A stretch of 25,448 bases of DNA from contig CAYYNP010000132.1 in assembly GCA_964472545.1 (NCBI GenBank), forward strand, positions 1 through 25,448, written 5' to 3'. Each line of letters begins with the position of its first letter. Position 1 is the first letter of the stretch. This DNA is from CAYYNP01 sp964472545 (GTDB taxonomy: Bacteria; Planctomycetota; Planctomycetia; Pirellulales; Thermoguttaceae). The position numbers were made by a program, and so were the translations under genes. Below the pieces are notes generated by a model. The model did not search any database, was not told the origin of the DNA, and saw nothing but the letters and a program-made list of their open reading frames with translations. Positions 1-6,738 of this stretch are shown in pieces.

Positions 1-397
1 GGTTTGAGATTCGTGAACGGGAATCGGGCAATGCGAGACCGTCTGCCATCATGCTTCGCCAGTGCTGAACGCAATAACGGAGAGGTTGCTAGGCGACCGA
101 AATGGTCGGCATTGCCATGGTCGCTAGCCCCTCGTGACTAGAGCCCCTCGTCCCTCGCCCCTAATCCCTCGCTCCTATCTCCTGAGCCCGTATCGCCGCA
201 GAAACGACGAACGCTTGTGCGGCGCGCCAGACCTACGTCAATGCCGGTCTCCGGGCCTTTACAGGCACGCCCGGGGGGGGTATGCTCCACTGTTTAGTGA
301 CGTTACTGAAAGACCATCGCCGTGGTGCGGCGCAGGTGGGACTTGCGCACCTCGGGGAAGCTAAAAGCGACTTGCTGCGCGAATCGAAAGGAGCCGG
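1..397. other. Non-coding upstream region with CCCCTCG low-complexity block
   Basis: I see no convincing gene here. Around 125-190 there is a degenerate run of CCCTCG/CCCCTA-like words, a style seen again at about 12785-12850 upstream of the CHAT gene. Short dyads occur around 92-123. The putative promoter at 258-286 is the only regulatory signal I can support. The open frame at 134-364 has arginine/proline-rich composition driven by the low-complexity block and is not called. Confidence 0.5.
258..286 (+). promoter_or_regulatory. Putative sigma-70 promoter of the dehydratase operon
   Basis: TTTACA at 258-263 and TATGCT at 281-286 are separated by exactly 17 nt, close to the housekeeping sigma-70 consensus. 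The spacer is G-rich. It lies about 110 bases upstream of the first gene of the operon and implies a 5' leader of roughly 105 nt. No other good -35/-10 pair was seen between it and the start codon. This is inferred from sequence only. Confidence 0.45.
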
Positions 398-1630
398 ATG
401 ATGTCGTCGGCCGTGGAACGTAAAGACTTCGAGGCTACCAAGAAGATGAAGGGGGTGATGTTCAAGTACTTCACGGACTTGACCCAAGGGCCCGAACAGG
501 GCAAGAAGACGGCTTGGTGTACCAGCGTCGGACCGGCCGAGTTGCTCCGTGCGTTGGGCTTCAACGTCTACTTTCCCGAAAACCACGGCGCCATGCTCGG
601 CGCCACGCGCATGGCCACCGACCTGATCCCGCTGGCCAACGCCCGGGGCTTTTCGCCGGACATCTGCTCGTATCTTACGGCCGACGTCGGCTCGTATCTC
701 AAGGGCGAGAGCCCGATACAGAAGATGAAGCTCCCCGGCCCGCCCAAGGCCGACGTGCTGGTCTTCAACACCAATCAGTGCCGCGACGTGCAAGACTGGT
801 TCCAGTTCTACGCCCGGGAGTGGGGCGTGCCCTGTATGGGCGTGCATACGCCGAGGGCGATCGGGGAAGTGGGCGAGCCGATCATTGAGGACGTGGCCCG
901 GCAGACCGAAGCCCTGGTCGAGCCGCTGCAAGAGGTGGCCGGCCAGAAGCTCGACGTCGACCGGCTCCGCGAGGTGATCGATCTTTCGCGGCAGTGTACC
1001 GAACTCTGGAAGGCCGTGCTCGAGGCCGCCGCCAGTGTGCCCGCGCCGCTGACCTTCTTCGACGGCACGATCCAGATGGGCCCGGCCGTCGTATTGCGAG
1101 GCGAGCAATCGGCGATCGACTACTACGAGATCCTCGTGGCCGAATTGAAAGAGCGGATCGCCGAGGGCTCGTCGGCCGTGGGCGAAGAGAAGTTCCGCAT
1201 CTACTGGGAAGGCATGCCGGTTTGGGGGAAGCTCAAAAGCCTCTCCGAGCAGTTCTCCCAACTGCAAACCTGCGTGGTCGCCTCGACCTACTGCAACAGT
1301 TGGATCTTCGACGACCTCGATCCGGCCGATCCGTTTACGAGCATGGCCCGGGCCTACTCGAGCATCTTCATCTGCCGCAGCGACGACCGCAAGGAGCGCT
1401 ACATCGAAGCGATGGCGGCGAAGTACGGCGTCGACGGCATCCTCTACCACGACGCCAAGACCTGCCCGAACAACTCGAACAGCCGCTACGAGATGCCGCA
1501 GCGATTGCAGCAGAAGCTGGATAAGCCCTACCTGGTTATCAACGGTGACTTGAACGACCTGCGGCTCTATTCGGAAGAGCAAACCCGCACCAACATCGAG
1601 GCCTTCGTCGAGCAGCTTGCGGAAGGGTAG
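398..1630 (+). CDS. 2-hydroxyacyl-CoA dehydratase / double-cubane-type Fe-S protein, single subunit
   Basis: 410 aa, HGD-D family (HgdB/FldB/BcrC type, PF06050). Family members hold an Fe-S cluster with three cysteines and receive energised electrons from an ATP-driven activase for difficult reductions or dehydrations. The family's usual ligand positions appear filled by Cys41 (AWCTSVGPAELLRALGF), Cys90 (PDICSYLTADVGSYLKG) and Cys356 (DAKTCPNNS). The C-terminus (GDLNDLRLYSEEQTRTNIEA) is also typical. Other cysteines are at 128, 146, 200, 292, 299 and 326. An AAAGGAG ribosome site at 387-393 lies 4 nt before the first ATG and 7 nt before a second in-frame ATG at 401, so the true start may be 401. 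Its activase follows 8 nt downstream. Classical dehydratases use two different subunits. Only one is here, so a homodimeric double-cubane cluster protein (DCCP-like) or a partner elsewhere are both possible. The substrate is unknown. Confidence 0.85.
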   Translation: MMSSAVERKDFEATKKMKGVMFKYFTDLTQGPEQGKKTAWCTSVGPAELLRALGFNVYFPENHGAMLGATRMATDLIPLANARGFSPDICSYLTADVGSYLKGESPIQKMKLPGPPKADVLVFNTNQCRDVQDWFQFYAREWGVPCMGVHTPRAIGEVGEPIIEDVARQTEALVEPLQEVAGQKLDVDRLREVIDLSRQCTELWKAVLEAAASVPAPLTFFDGTIQMGPAVVLRGEQSAIDYYEILVAELKERIAEGSSAVGEEKFRIYWEGMPVWGKLKSLSEQFSQLQTCVVASTYCNSWIFDDLDPADPFTSMARAYSSIFICRSDDRKERYIEAMAAKYGVDGILYHDAKTCPNNSNSRYEMPQRLQQKLDKPYLVINGDLNDLRLYSEEQTRTNIEAFVEQLAEG

Positions 1631-1638
1631 GTCGGGTC

Positions 1639-2412
1639 GTGGCGTATTACTGTGGCATCGACATCGGGGCCTCGACGGCCAAGCTCGTGCTCGTCGACGG
1701 CGAGGGCGCTACGCTCGCCAAGGCGATCCGCAGTTCCGGCGTGGATTATGCCGCCACGTCCGAGGAGTGTCTCGGCCGGGCACTCGACGCCGCCGGTTTG
1801 GCCCGTGAGCAGATCGCCCGCTGTGTGTCGACCGGCTACGGCCGCGATAACGTGCCCTTCTCCGACGGCCGGATGACCGAGATCGCCTGTCACGGCAAGG
1901 GGGCCTTCTTCCACTTCGGCCGCGAGCTGACGGTGATCGACATCGGGGCCCAAGACAGCAAGGTGATCCATCTCGACGCACGCGGCCGCCGGGCGAGCTT
2001 CAAGATGAACCGCAAGTGCGCGGCCGGAACCGGGGCGTTCATCGAAGAAATCGCCCATCGGCTCGATATGCCGATCTCCAAACTCAACGGCCTGGCCGAA
2101 CGCTCGACCAAGGAAGTCTCGCTGGGCAGTTTCTGCACGGTCTTTGCCGCCACCGAGATCCTGGAGAAGATCCGTGCCGGTGAGCGGGTGGAAGACATCG
2201 TCAAAGGGGCCTTTCGCTCGGTGGTCAAACGAATCGTAGAAATGGACGCCGTGGGCGGGATGCTGGTGATGACCGGCGGCGTGGTGGCCCACAACCCGTA
2301 TCTGGTCACGCTAATCGAGGAAGCCTTCGGCGTGCCGGCCCGATTGCCGCCCGAGCCACAATACACGGGGGCAGTGGGCGCCGCGTTGTTCGCCCTGGAA
2401 ACGACCGAATAA
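1639..2412 (+). CDS. ATP-dependent activase of the 2-hydroxyacyl-CoA dehydratase family (BadF/BadG/HgdC type)
   Basis: 257 aa, the usual size of a CoA-substrate-specific enzyme activase. The ASKHA ATPase fold is visible as phosphate-1 motif GIDIGASTAKLVLVDGEG (from residue 6), phosphate-2 motif DIGAQDSK (101-108) and adenosine motif MTGGVVAHNP (from 211). Two cysteines in the family contexts, Cys127 (NRKCAAGTGAF) and Cys166 (GSFCTVFAATEI), should bridge a [4Fe-4S] cluster between two monomers. Known relatives couple ATP hydrolysis to one-electron transfer into the dehydratase. The start is GTG at 1639, only 8 nt after the previous stop, so expression is probably coupled. It shares the operon with the dehydratase-like gene and the MBL gene. 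Confidence 0.9.
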   Translation: MAYYCGIDIGASTAKLVLVDGEGATLAKAIRSSGVDYAATSEECLGRALDAAGLAREQIARCVSTGYGRDNVPFSDGRMTEIACHGKGAFFHFGRELTVIDIGAQDSKVIHLDARGRRASFKMNRKCAAGTGAFIEEIAHRLDMPISKLNGLAERSTKEVSLGSFCTVFAATEILEKIRAGERVEDIVKGAFRSVVKRIVEMDAVGGMLVMTGGVVAHNPYLVTLIEEAFGVPARLPPEPQYTGAVGAALFALETTE

Positions 2413-2423
2413 GGAGAACCCAG

Positions 2424-3344
2424 ATGTTCACTCCAGACCCTCCCGCCGAGATCACCGACGACCTGTTGATGCTCGGCACCAGCCAATACCCGTTGTTCCT
2501 GCTCGGCGGCCATACGATCATCGAAGGCGGCACCGGCGCCATGGGCGCCTTGCTCGACGAACAGATGCAGCGGCTGGGCATCGACAAAGGCGGTGTCAAG
2601 CAAGTCGTCATCCCCCACGGGCATCCCGACCACGTGATGGCCGTGCCGATCCTGCGGGAGTTGTTTCCCGGCGTTACGGTGCTGGCTTCCGAGATCGCCG
2701 CGGGCACGCTCTGTGCCGAGCGGGCGATGGCTTTCTTCTGCGACGTCGACGGCCAACTCACCGAGTCGATGCTCAAGGGCGGGCTGATCGCCGAGAGCCA
2801 TTGCCCAAAACCGCTTGAAGAGATGCAGATCCCCGTCGACGCCCACTTAGCCGAGGGCGACGTGATCGACGCCGGCGGCATCAAGCTCAACGTGCTGCAC
2901 ACGCCCGGCCACAGCGATTGCAGCCACAGCCTGCACGAGCCCGAGCGGGGGATCCTCTTCATCTCCGACGCCAGCGGCTATTACATGCCCGAGTTCGACT
3001 GCTGGTGGCCGAACTACTTCACCAGCTTCGCTACCTACCTCGAATCGATGCAGCGTCTGGCCGCGCTCGATGCCGAGATCCTCTGCCTGGGCCACTTGGC
3101 GGTGATCATAGGTGCCGAAAACGTGCAGCTCTATTTCCAACGTGCCATCGACGCCACGGTACGTTGCCACCAGCGGATCATCGACGAAGCGAAGCCGGGG
3201 AATACGGTTCGCAGCATTGCCGAGCAACTTGGTGCGGAGGTCTACGAGAAGACCCAGTTGATGCCGCTGCTCTTCCTGCAAAAGAACTGCGGGTTGTTGG
3301 TCAAGCAGTCGTTGAAGCACGAGGGGGTTACGCTGGAGAAGTAG
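2424..3344 (+). CDS. MBL-fold metallo-hydrolase, third gene of dehydratase operon
   Basis: 306 aa metallo-beta-lactamase-fold protein with a complete dinuclear metal site: His65, His67, Asp69 and His70 in HGHPDHV, His163 in LHTPGHSDCS, Asp182 in FISDASG and His224 in CLGHL. No signal peptide is visible, so it is likely cytoplasmic. AAGGAGAA sits just before the ATG, which is 11 nt downstream of the activase stop, indicating the same transcript. A helical C-terminal part (about 230-306) resembles the extension of CoA-thioester or glyoxalase-like MBL proteins. I infer a thioesterase or other ester-cleaving role on the same substrate as its neighbours, but the sequence does not prove the substrate. 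An oxidoreductase role is less likely because no flavodoxin domain is present. Confidence 0.8.
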   Translation: MFTPDPPAEITDDLLMLGTSQYPLFLLGGHTIIEGGTGAMGALLDEQMQRLGIDKGGVKQVVIPHGHPDHVMAVPILRELFPGVTVLASEIAAGTLCAERAMAFFCDVDGQLTESMLKGGLIAESHCPKPLEEMQIPVDAHLAEGDVIDAGGIKLNVLHTPGHSDCSHSLHEPERGILFISDASGYYMPEFDCWWPNYFTSFATYLESMQRLAALDAEILCLGHLAVIIGAENVQLYFQRAIDATVRCHQRIIDEAKPGNTVRSIAEQLGAEVYEKTQLMPLLFLQKNCGLLVKQSLKHEGVTLEK

Positions 3345-3628
3345 TCCGTGTCGCGAGCGAACTACCGGCAATTTGCATTCGGCAATCTGCCTCTTGCATT
3401 CTTCAATCCGTTTCGGGTGGCCCGGTCACTCTTGCGGAGAAGACTTGGCAGCGCGGGAAGACATGTTCGCAAGAGTGTCCGGGTGGCGCAGCCACAAGAG
3501 GATTCACACTGAAACCGAATCCTCTTGTGGCTACGCCACCCCGACGCTTTTCCGACAGAGCGAGAGAAGTGGCAACGCCCTCTGCGGAAAAGCGGCGGGG
3601 CCACCCAACGCGGGGCCACCCAACGCGG
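3345..3628. repeat. Convergent intergenic gap holding three consecutive hairpins
   Basis: Hairpin 1: arms 3421-3436 and 3468-3483 (16 bp, one mismatch). Hairpin 2: arms 3482-3505 and 3517-3540 (24 bp, one mismatch) around an 11-nt loop. Hairpin 3: roughly 3539-3559 against 3581-3601, of the form CCCCGACGCTTTTCCG. A GCGGGGCCACCCAAC direct repeat follows at about 3594-3623, up to the stop of the minus-strand gene. Hairpins 1 and 2 together form a unit found twice more at 24964-25217. Hairpin 3 recurs at 20115-20176. Hairpin 2 could also act as a bidirectional terminator between the converging genes, although no T-tract is visible. Confidence 0.8.
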
Positions 3629-6436
3629 CTACTGCACCCGAAACGTCCGCAACTGGCAGGCGTGCATGTCGAGTACGATCTTGCCGGCGGCGCTCGCGAC
3701 ATCCTGACCGGTCACGGCATCGGTGACCTTGCCTTTCGGCAGGGTCACACCGACCTTCTGCTTGCCGTGCAGCGACGTGTTGACCACGGCGATCCACGTG
3801 CCGTGCTCGTCGGTATCGATCCGCCGAACGACCACCTCGCGGTCGGTGGCGGCGGCGTCGACGACGCGGCTGGGCAGCGCCGGCAACGCCAGATAGGCGG
3901 CGTTGAAGCGGCGGACGTACTCGGGAAACCCACGCCCGAAGTTGCCGCCGACCAGGTAGCCGATCATGGTCGGGTCGCCGTGGGCCACGGCGTGGGCCTC
4001 GGCCATCATGCAGTACGGCCCGGCACGCTCGACGTCGGCCACGAAATAGCCCAGGATCGGCTTGTCGTCCTTATCGAACATCATGTTCTCGTTGAGCGTG
4101 TAATGCCGCACGGCGGCCAGCCCGCTGGGTGTGCGATAGGCGCCAAAGGTCCGCGGCGAGGCGACCGTGTAGTTGCGGTTGAATGCATGGGTGAGCATCA
4201 CGCCGTCGATCCGGCCGTAGTGCTGCGGATCGTCGGCCGGCCGCGAGTGGTGGACTTCCCAGTCGCCCCAGTTCAGCCCCGGCGAGGTGAGCGCTTTGAG
4301 ATACAAGTCGCCATCGACCACGTCGCGCACCGAAAGCGGCACGATCGGCCCGCGATTCTCGGTCACGTGTTCCGGCCGCTCTAGGATCGGCTTCCAGCGT
4401 TCGGGCCGATCGGTGACCATCCGCGGGTCCCAGGTGGCAAACGCCACGCCGGGCTCGCCCGGGCAGCCCGTGAAGAGGACCGTTGCATCGTCGATACCGT
4501 TTTCGCGCAGGTAATCGCGCATCGCGGCGAGGAAGTCGCGGCGTTTGACGCTCCACCAGTCGAGATACTTCGCGTAAAGTTGCGGATCGTCTCTGGGCAT
4601 CTTCCGCGTGATGGCCCGGCCGCCGTTGGCCTCCGCGGCGAATCGCCCCAGCGTCTTCTCGCCGAAGCCAACCGGCAACTGCGCCCGGGGACGGATCCAG
4701 ACGCCGGCAAATCGGGCCGAGCGCCGCATCCGCACCACGGTCAGATCGAGCACCTTTTTGAAGTCCTCGTAGGTATCCGGGTCGGTGATATCGGCGTTGG
4801 CCGACTCGATCCACTCGATGTGGGTGTAGGCGTCGTCGCGCGTGAGCGGCTTCGCGCGGCGCTGATTGCCGAGACCCTTGTAGCCTTTGCCGCCGGAGTA
4901 TTCGTAGTACGGCAACAGGTCGAAGCCGTACTCGCCCATCAACGCGACGATCCGGGCCCAGAGGTGTTTCGTGGTGGGATCGTGGAAGGCCCAATCGTGG
5001 CCGCCGTGGGGCGTGGTGTCCCAGTGTTGGCAGGCCCCGAATTCGAGCAGGTCCTTGGTGTAGGTGTTCATGCCCAAGAACCGCATCAACTCGGCCTTGT
5101 GGCGATACCAGTCGATCGGGTCGGCGATGCCCGGCTGGTCGGTCTTGCGGTCGATGATGCCGTCGGCCATCTCTTCGCGCCAAAAGAGCCGGCGGCGCGG
5201 CAAGCCCTCGGGCGGGAAGCGCAGCGGCTGGGCCAAACGGTCCGGATCGACCACCTCGAACAGCCGAATGCGGCTCACGGCGGCGCCTTGCGAAAGCGGG
5301 ATGTTCTTGGCCGAAAACTGGGCGATGGTGACCTCGAAGCCGTCTTCCGGCTTCAGCACGCGCGGTTTGGGACCGCGAAGCAGGCCTTTTTCGGAAAACC
5401 GGTCGTGCAGCCGCAAGAGCAGCGACCACGTCTCCCATTTGCCCGAGAGCCGTACGTCGATCGACTCGGCCAGATTGTTGACGTACTTGGCGTGAAAGGC
5501 GTCGCCGAGCGTGGCCCCGGTGTGGAAGCCGCGGGCCGTCTCGTTGCCCGTGTTGACGACCACCATGCTCCGCGGCGCGTCCTCGGGATAGTCGACGGCC
5601 AACACGTACTCGGCGTGCGGACGCAGCAACTTCATCTTCCCGATGCGATACGAAAAGTAGGCCGCCTCGCCTTCGGTCTTCCGCAACACCCGGGCCTTGC
5701 GGCCGAGGATCGTTTCGACCCGGCTGGCCCCGGCGGGCGCTTCGGAGAAGCCGTGATTGGCACCGTCGGTAGCACTGTCGGCGGCACAATCGATCTCGTC
5801 GACCAGCGACAGCCGGCCGTACGGCGCCAGTTCGACTAGCGGACGTTTGAGCGCTTCCTCGCGCGCCTTCTTCAGCGCCGCGGCTCGTTCCGCCTCTCGT
5901 CGGGCTTCTTCGGCCTTGCTCGCTTGCAGCGCCTCAAACGCCTCTTTCGAGTGTTCGTAAACGGCGATCTCGCTGAAGTTGGCCCCCGGCGTCTTGCGGG
6001 TGATTCGCAGGTAGCGGGTGGTCACATCGAGCTTGACCTCGGCCCAGGCGAGATAGGAGCCACAATCGTACGTGGCCACCTCTTTCCATTGGCCCGGCTT
6101 GCCGGTGCTGATCAGCACGTCGCCCTTGCCGTTGGTGTCGTAGATCCACAGCGCCGAGAGGTTCTTCTCTTCGCCCAGGTCGAGATGGGCGCTGAAGGGG
6201 AATTGCTTCCAATACTTCGAGTTCAGTTCCCAGGTCGTCTTGGGCTTGCCGGCCGGTGGCCCGATGATTTCGCGCTGCTCGTCGACCAGTCCCGAGGGAT
6301 CGCCCACCTCGGCCTCGTTAGTGAGCATCGAGGGTTTTAGTTCGACACGAAGCTGCTGGGCAAACGTCGGGGACGTACAGGCAAGCAGGATCGCCGCCAT
6401 CGCGATACGAGGCGACGTTGAACTCGGGTGGATCAT
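3629..6436 (-). CDS. Secreted multidomain TIM-barrel glycoside hydrolase-like protein
   Basis: 935 aa. Residues 1-27 form a signal peptide (IAMAAILLACTSPTFA, then QQ). The apparent order is: a discoidin/F5-8C-like beta-sandwich at about 30-162, a charged helical linker rich in Glu/Ala/Arg (163-200), a second beta-rich domain (about 200-395), a probable TIM barrel (about 415-855) and a C-terminal beta-sandwich (about 856-935) like those closing many glycosidases. Acidic residues lie in places compatible with a barrel active site, such as the EYSGG and NWGDWEVHH segments, but I cannot assign a catalytic pair or GH family. The ATG is preceded by GAAGG with a 6-nt spacer. It is convergent with the MBL gene. 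A polysaccharide-active exported enzyme is the best inference; the substrate is unknown. Confidence 0.7.
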   Translation of the reverse strand: MIHPSSTSPRIAMAAILLACTSPTFAQQLRVELKPSMLTNEAEVGDPSGLVDEQREIIGPPAGKPKTTWELNSKYWKQFPFSAHLDLGEEKNLSALWIYDTNGKGDVLISTGKPGQWKEVATYDCGSYLAWAEVKLDVTTRYLRITRKTPGANFSEIAVYEHSKEAFEALQASKAEEARREAERAAALKKAREEALKRPLVELAPYGRLSLVDEIDCAADSATDGANHGFSEAPAGASRVETILGRKARVLRKTEGEAAYFSYRIGKMKLLRPHAEYVLAVDYPEDAPRSMVVVNTGNETARGFHTGATLGDAFHAKYVNNLAESIDVRLSGKWETWSLLLRLHDRFSEKGLLRGPKPRVLKPEDGFEVTIAQFSAKNIPLSQGAAVSRIRLFEVVDPDRLAQPLRFPPEGLPRRRLFWREEMADGIIDRKTDQPGIADPIDWYRHKAELMRFLGMNTYTKDLLEFGACQHWDTTPHGGHDWAFHDPTTKHLWARIVALMGEYGFDLLPYYEYSGGKGYKGLGNQRRAKPLTRDDAYTHIEWIESANADITDPDTYEDFKKVLDLTVVRMRRSARFAGVWIRPRAQLPVGFGEKTLGRFAAEANGGRAITRKMPRDDPQLYAKYLDWWSVKRRDFLAAMRDYLRENGIDDATVLFTGCPGEPGVAFATWDPRMVTDRPERWKPILERPEHVTENRGPIVPLSVRDVVDGDLYLKALTSPGLNWGDWEVHHSRPADDPQHYGRIDGVMLTHAFNRNYTVASPRTFGAYRTPSGLAAVRHYTLNENMMFDKDDKPILGYFVADVERAGPYCMMAEAHAVAHGDPTMIGYLVGGNFGRGFPEYVRRFNAAYLALPALPSRVVDAAATDREVVVRRIDTDEHGTWIAVVNTSLHGKQKVGVTLPKGKVTDAVTGQDVASAAGKIVLDMHACQLRTFRVQ

Positions 6437-6546
6437 TGAAGACCTTCACTGGCAAGGGAGGGATGCCCCACTGTTGGAGAGTTCACAATTCTAGCATCGT
6501 GCCTGTCCGGCGGTCCAGCGGAAGCACAGACACACACGCCGACGAC

Positions 6547-6713
6547 GGGTGGCTGGGGGCCAAAACCCCCCCGGGCCCCCCCGTTTTGGAAAAAAAATGG
6601 CCCCCCCCCCCGGAGCNNNNNNNNNNGGGGGCAAACGCCCCGGGGGCCCCCTGGTTTCGGCAATTTGGGGGCCCCGGTGGGGTTTGGCCCACCCCCCCCG
6701 GCCCCAGCCACCC
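6547..6713. repeat. GGGTGGCTGGGG inverted-repeat element containing the assembly gap
   Basis: GGGTGGCTGGGGG at 6547-6559 faces CCCCAGCCACCC at 6702-6713. Between them are long runs of C and G, an A run, and 10 Ns at 6617-6626. The same inverted ends occur at 8934-8984 and 13030-13107. The interior looks like low-quality sequence at a strong hairpin, so its bases should not be trusted. Confidence 0.65.
6617..6626. other. Scaffold gap (10 Ns)
   Basis: Ten ambiguous bases flanked by C11 on the left and G5 on the right. The true gap length is unknown. It lies between two minus-strand genes and interrupts neither. Confidence 0.97.
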
Positions 6714-6738
6714 TTCTACAGCGCCGAGTACCGGCTTC

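Noticed and set aside
233..1582. Long minus-strand open frame opposite the dehydratase gene
   Set aside because: Its frame mirrors the GC-rich third positions of the plus-strand gene; composition is Arg/Val/Leu-rich without motifs, while the plus strand has clear family motifs and a ribosome site.
3415..3623. CRISPR array
   Set aside because: The repeats are inverted hairpins with different arms and no regular repeat-spacer periodicity, and no cas gene is present.
2918..4384. 488-aa plus-strand frame crossing the convergent gap
   Set aside because: It overlaps the MBL gene and the secreted-protein gene in shadow frames and runs through the hairpin repeats; no domain is visible.
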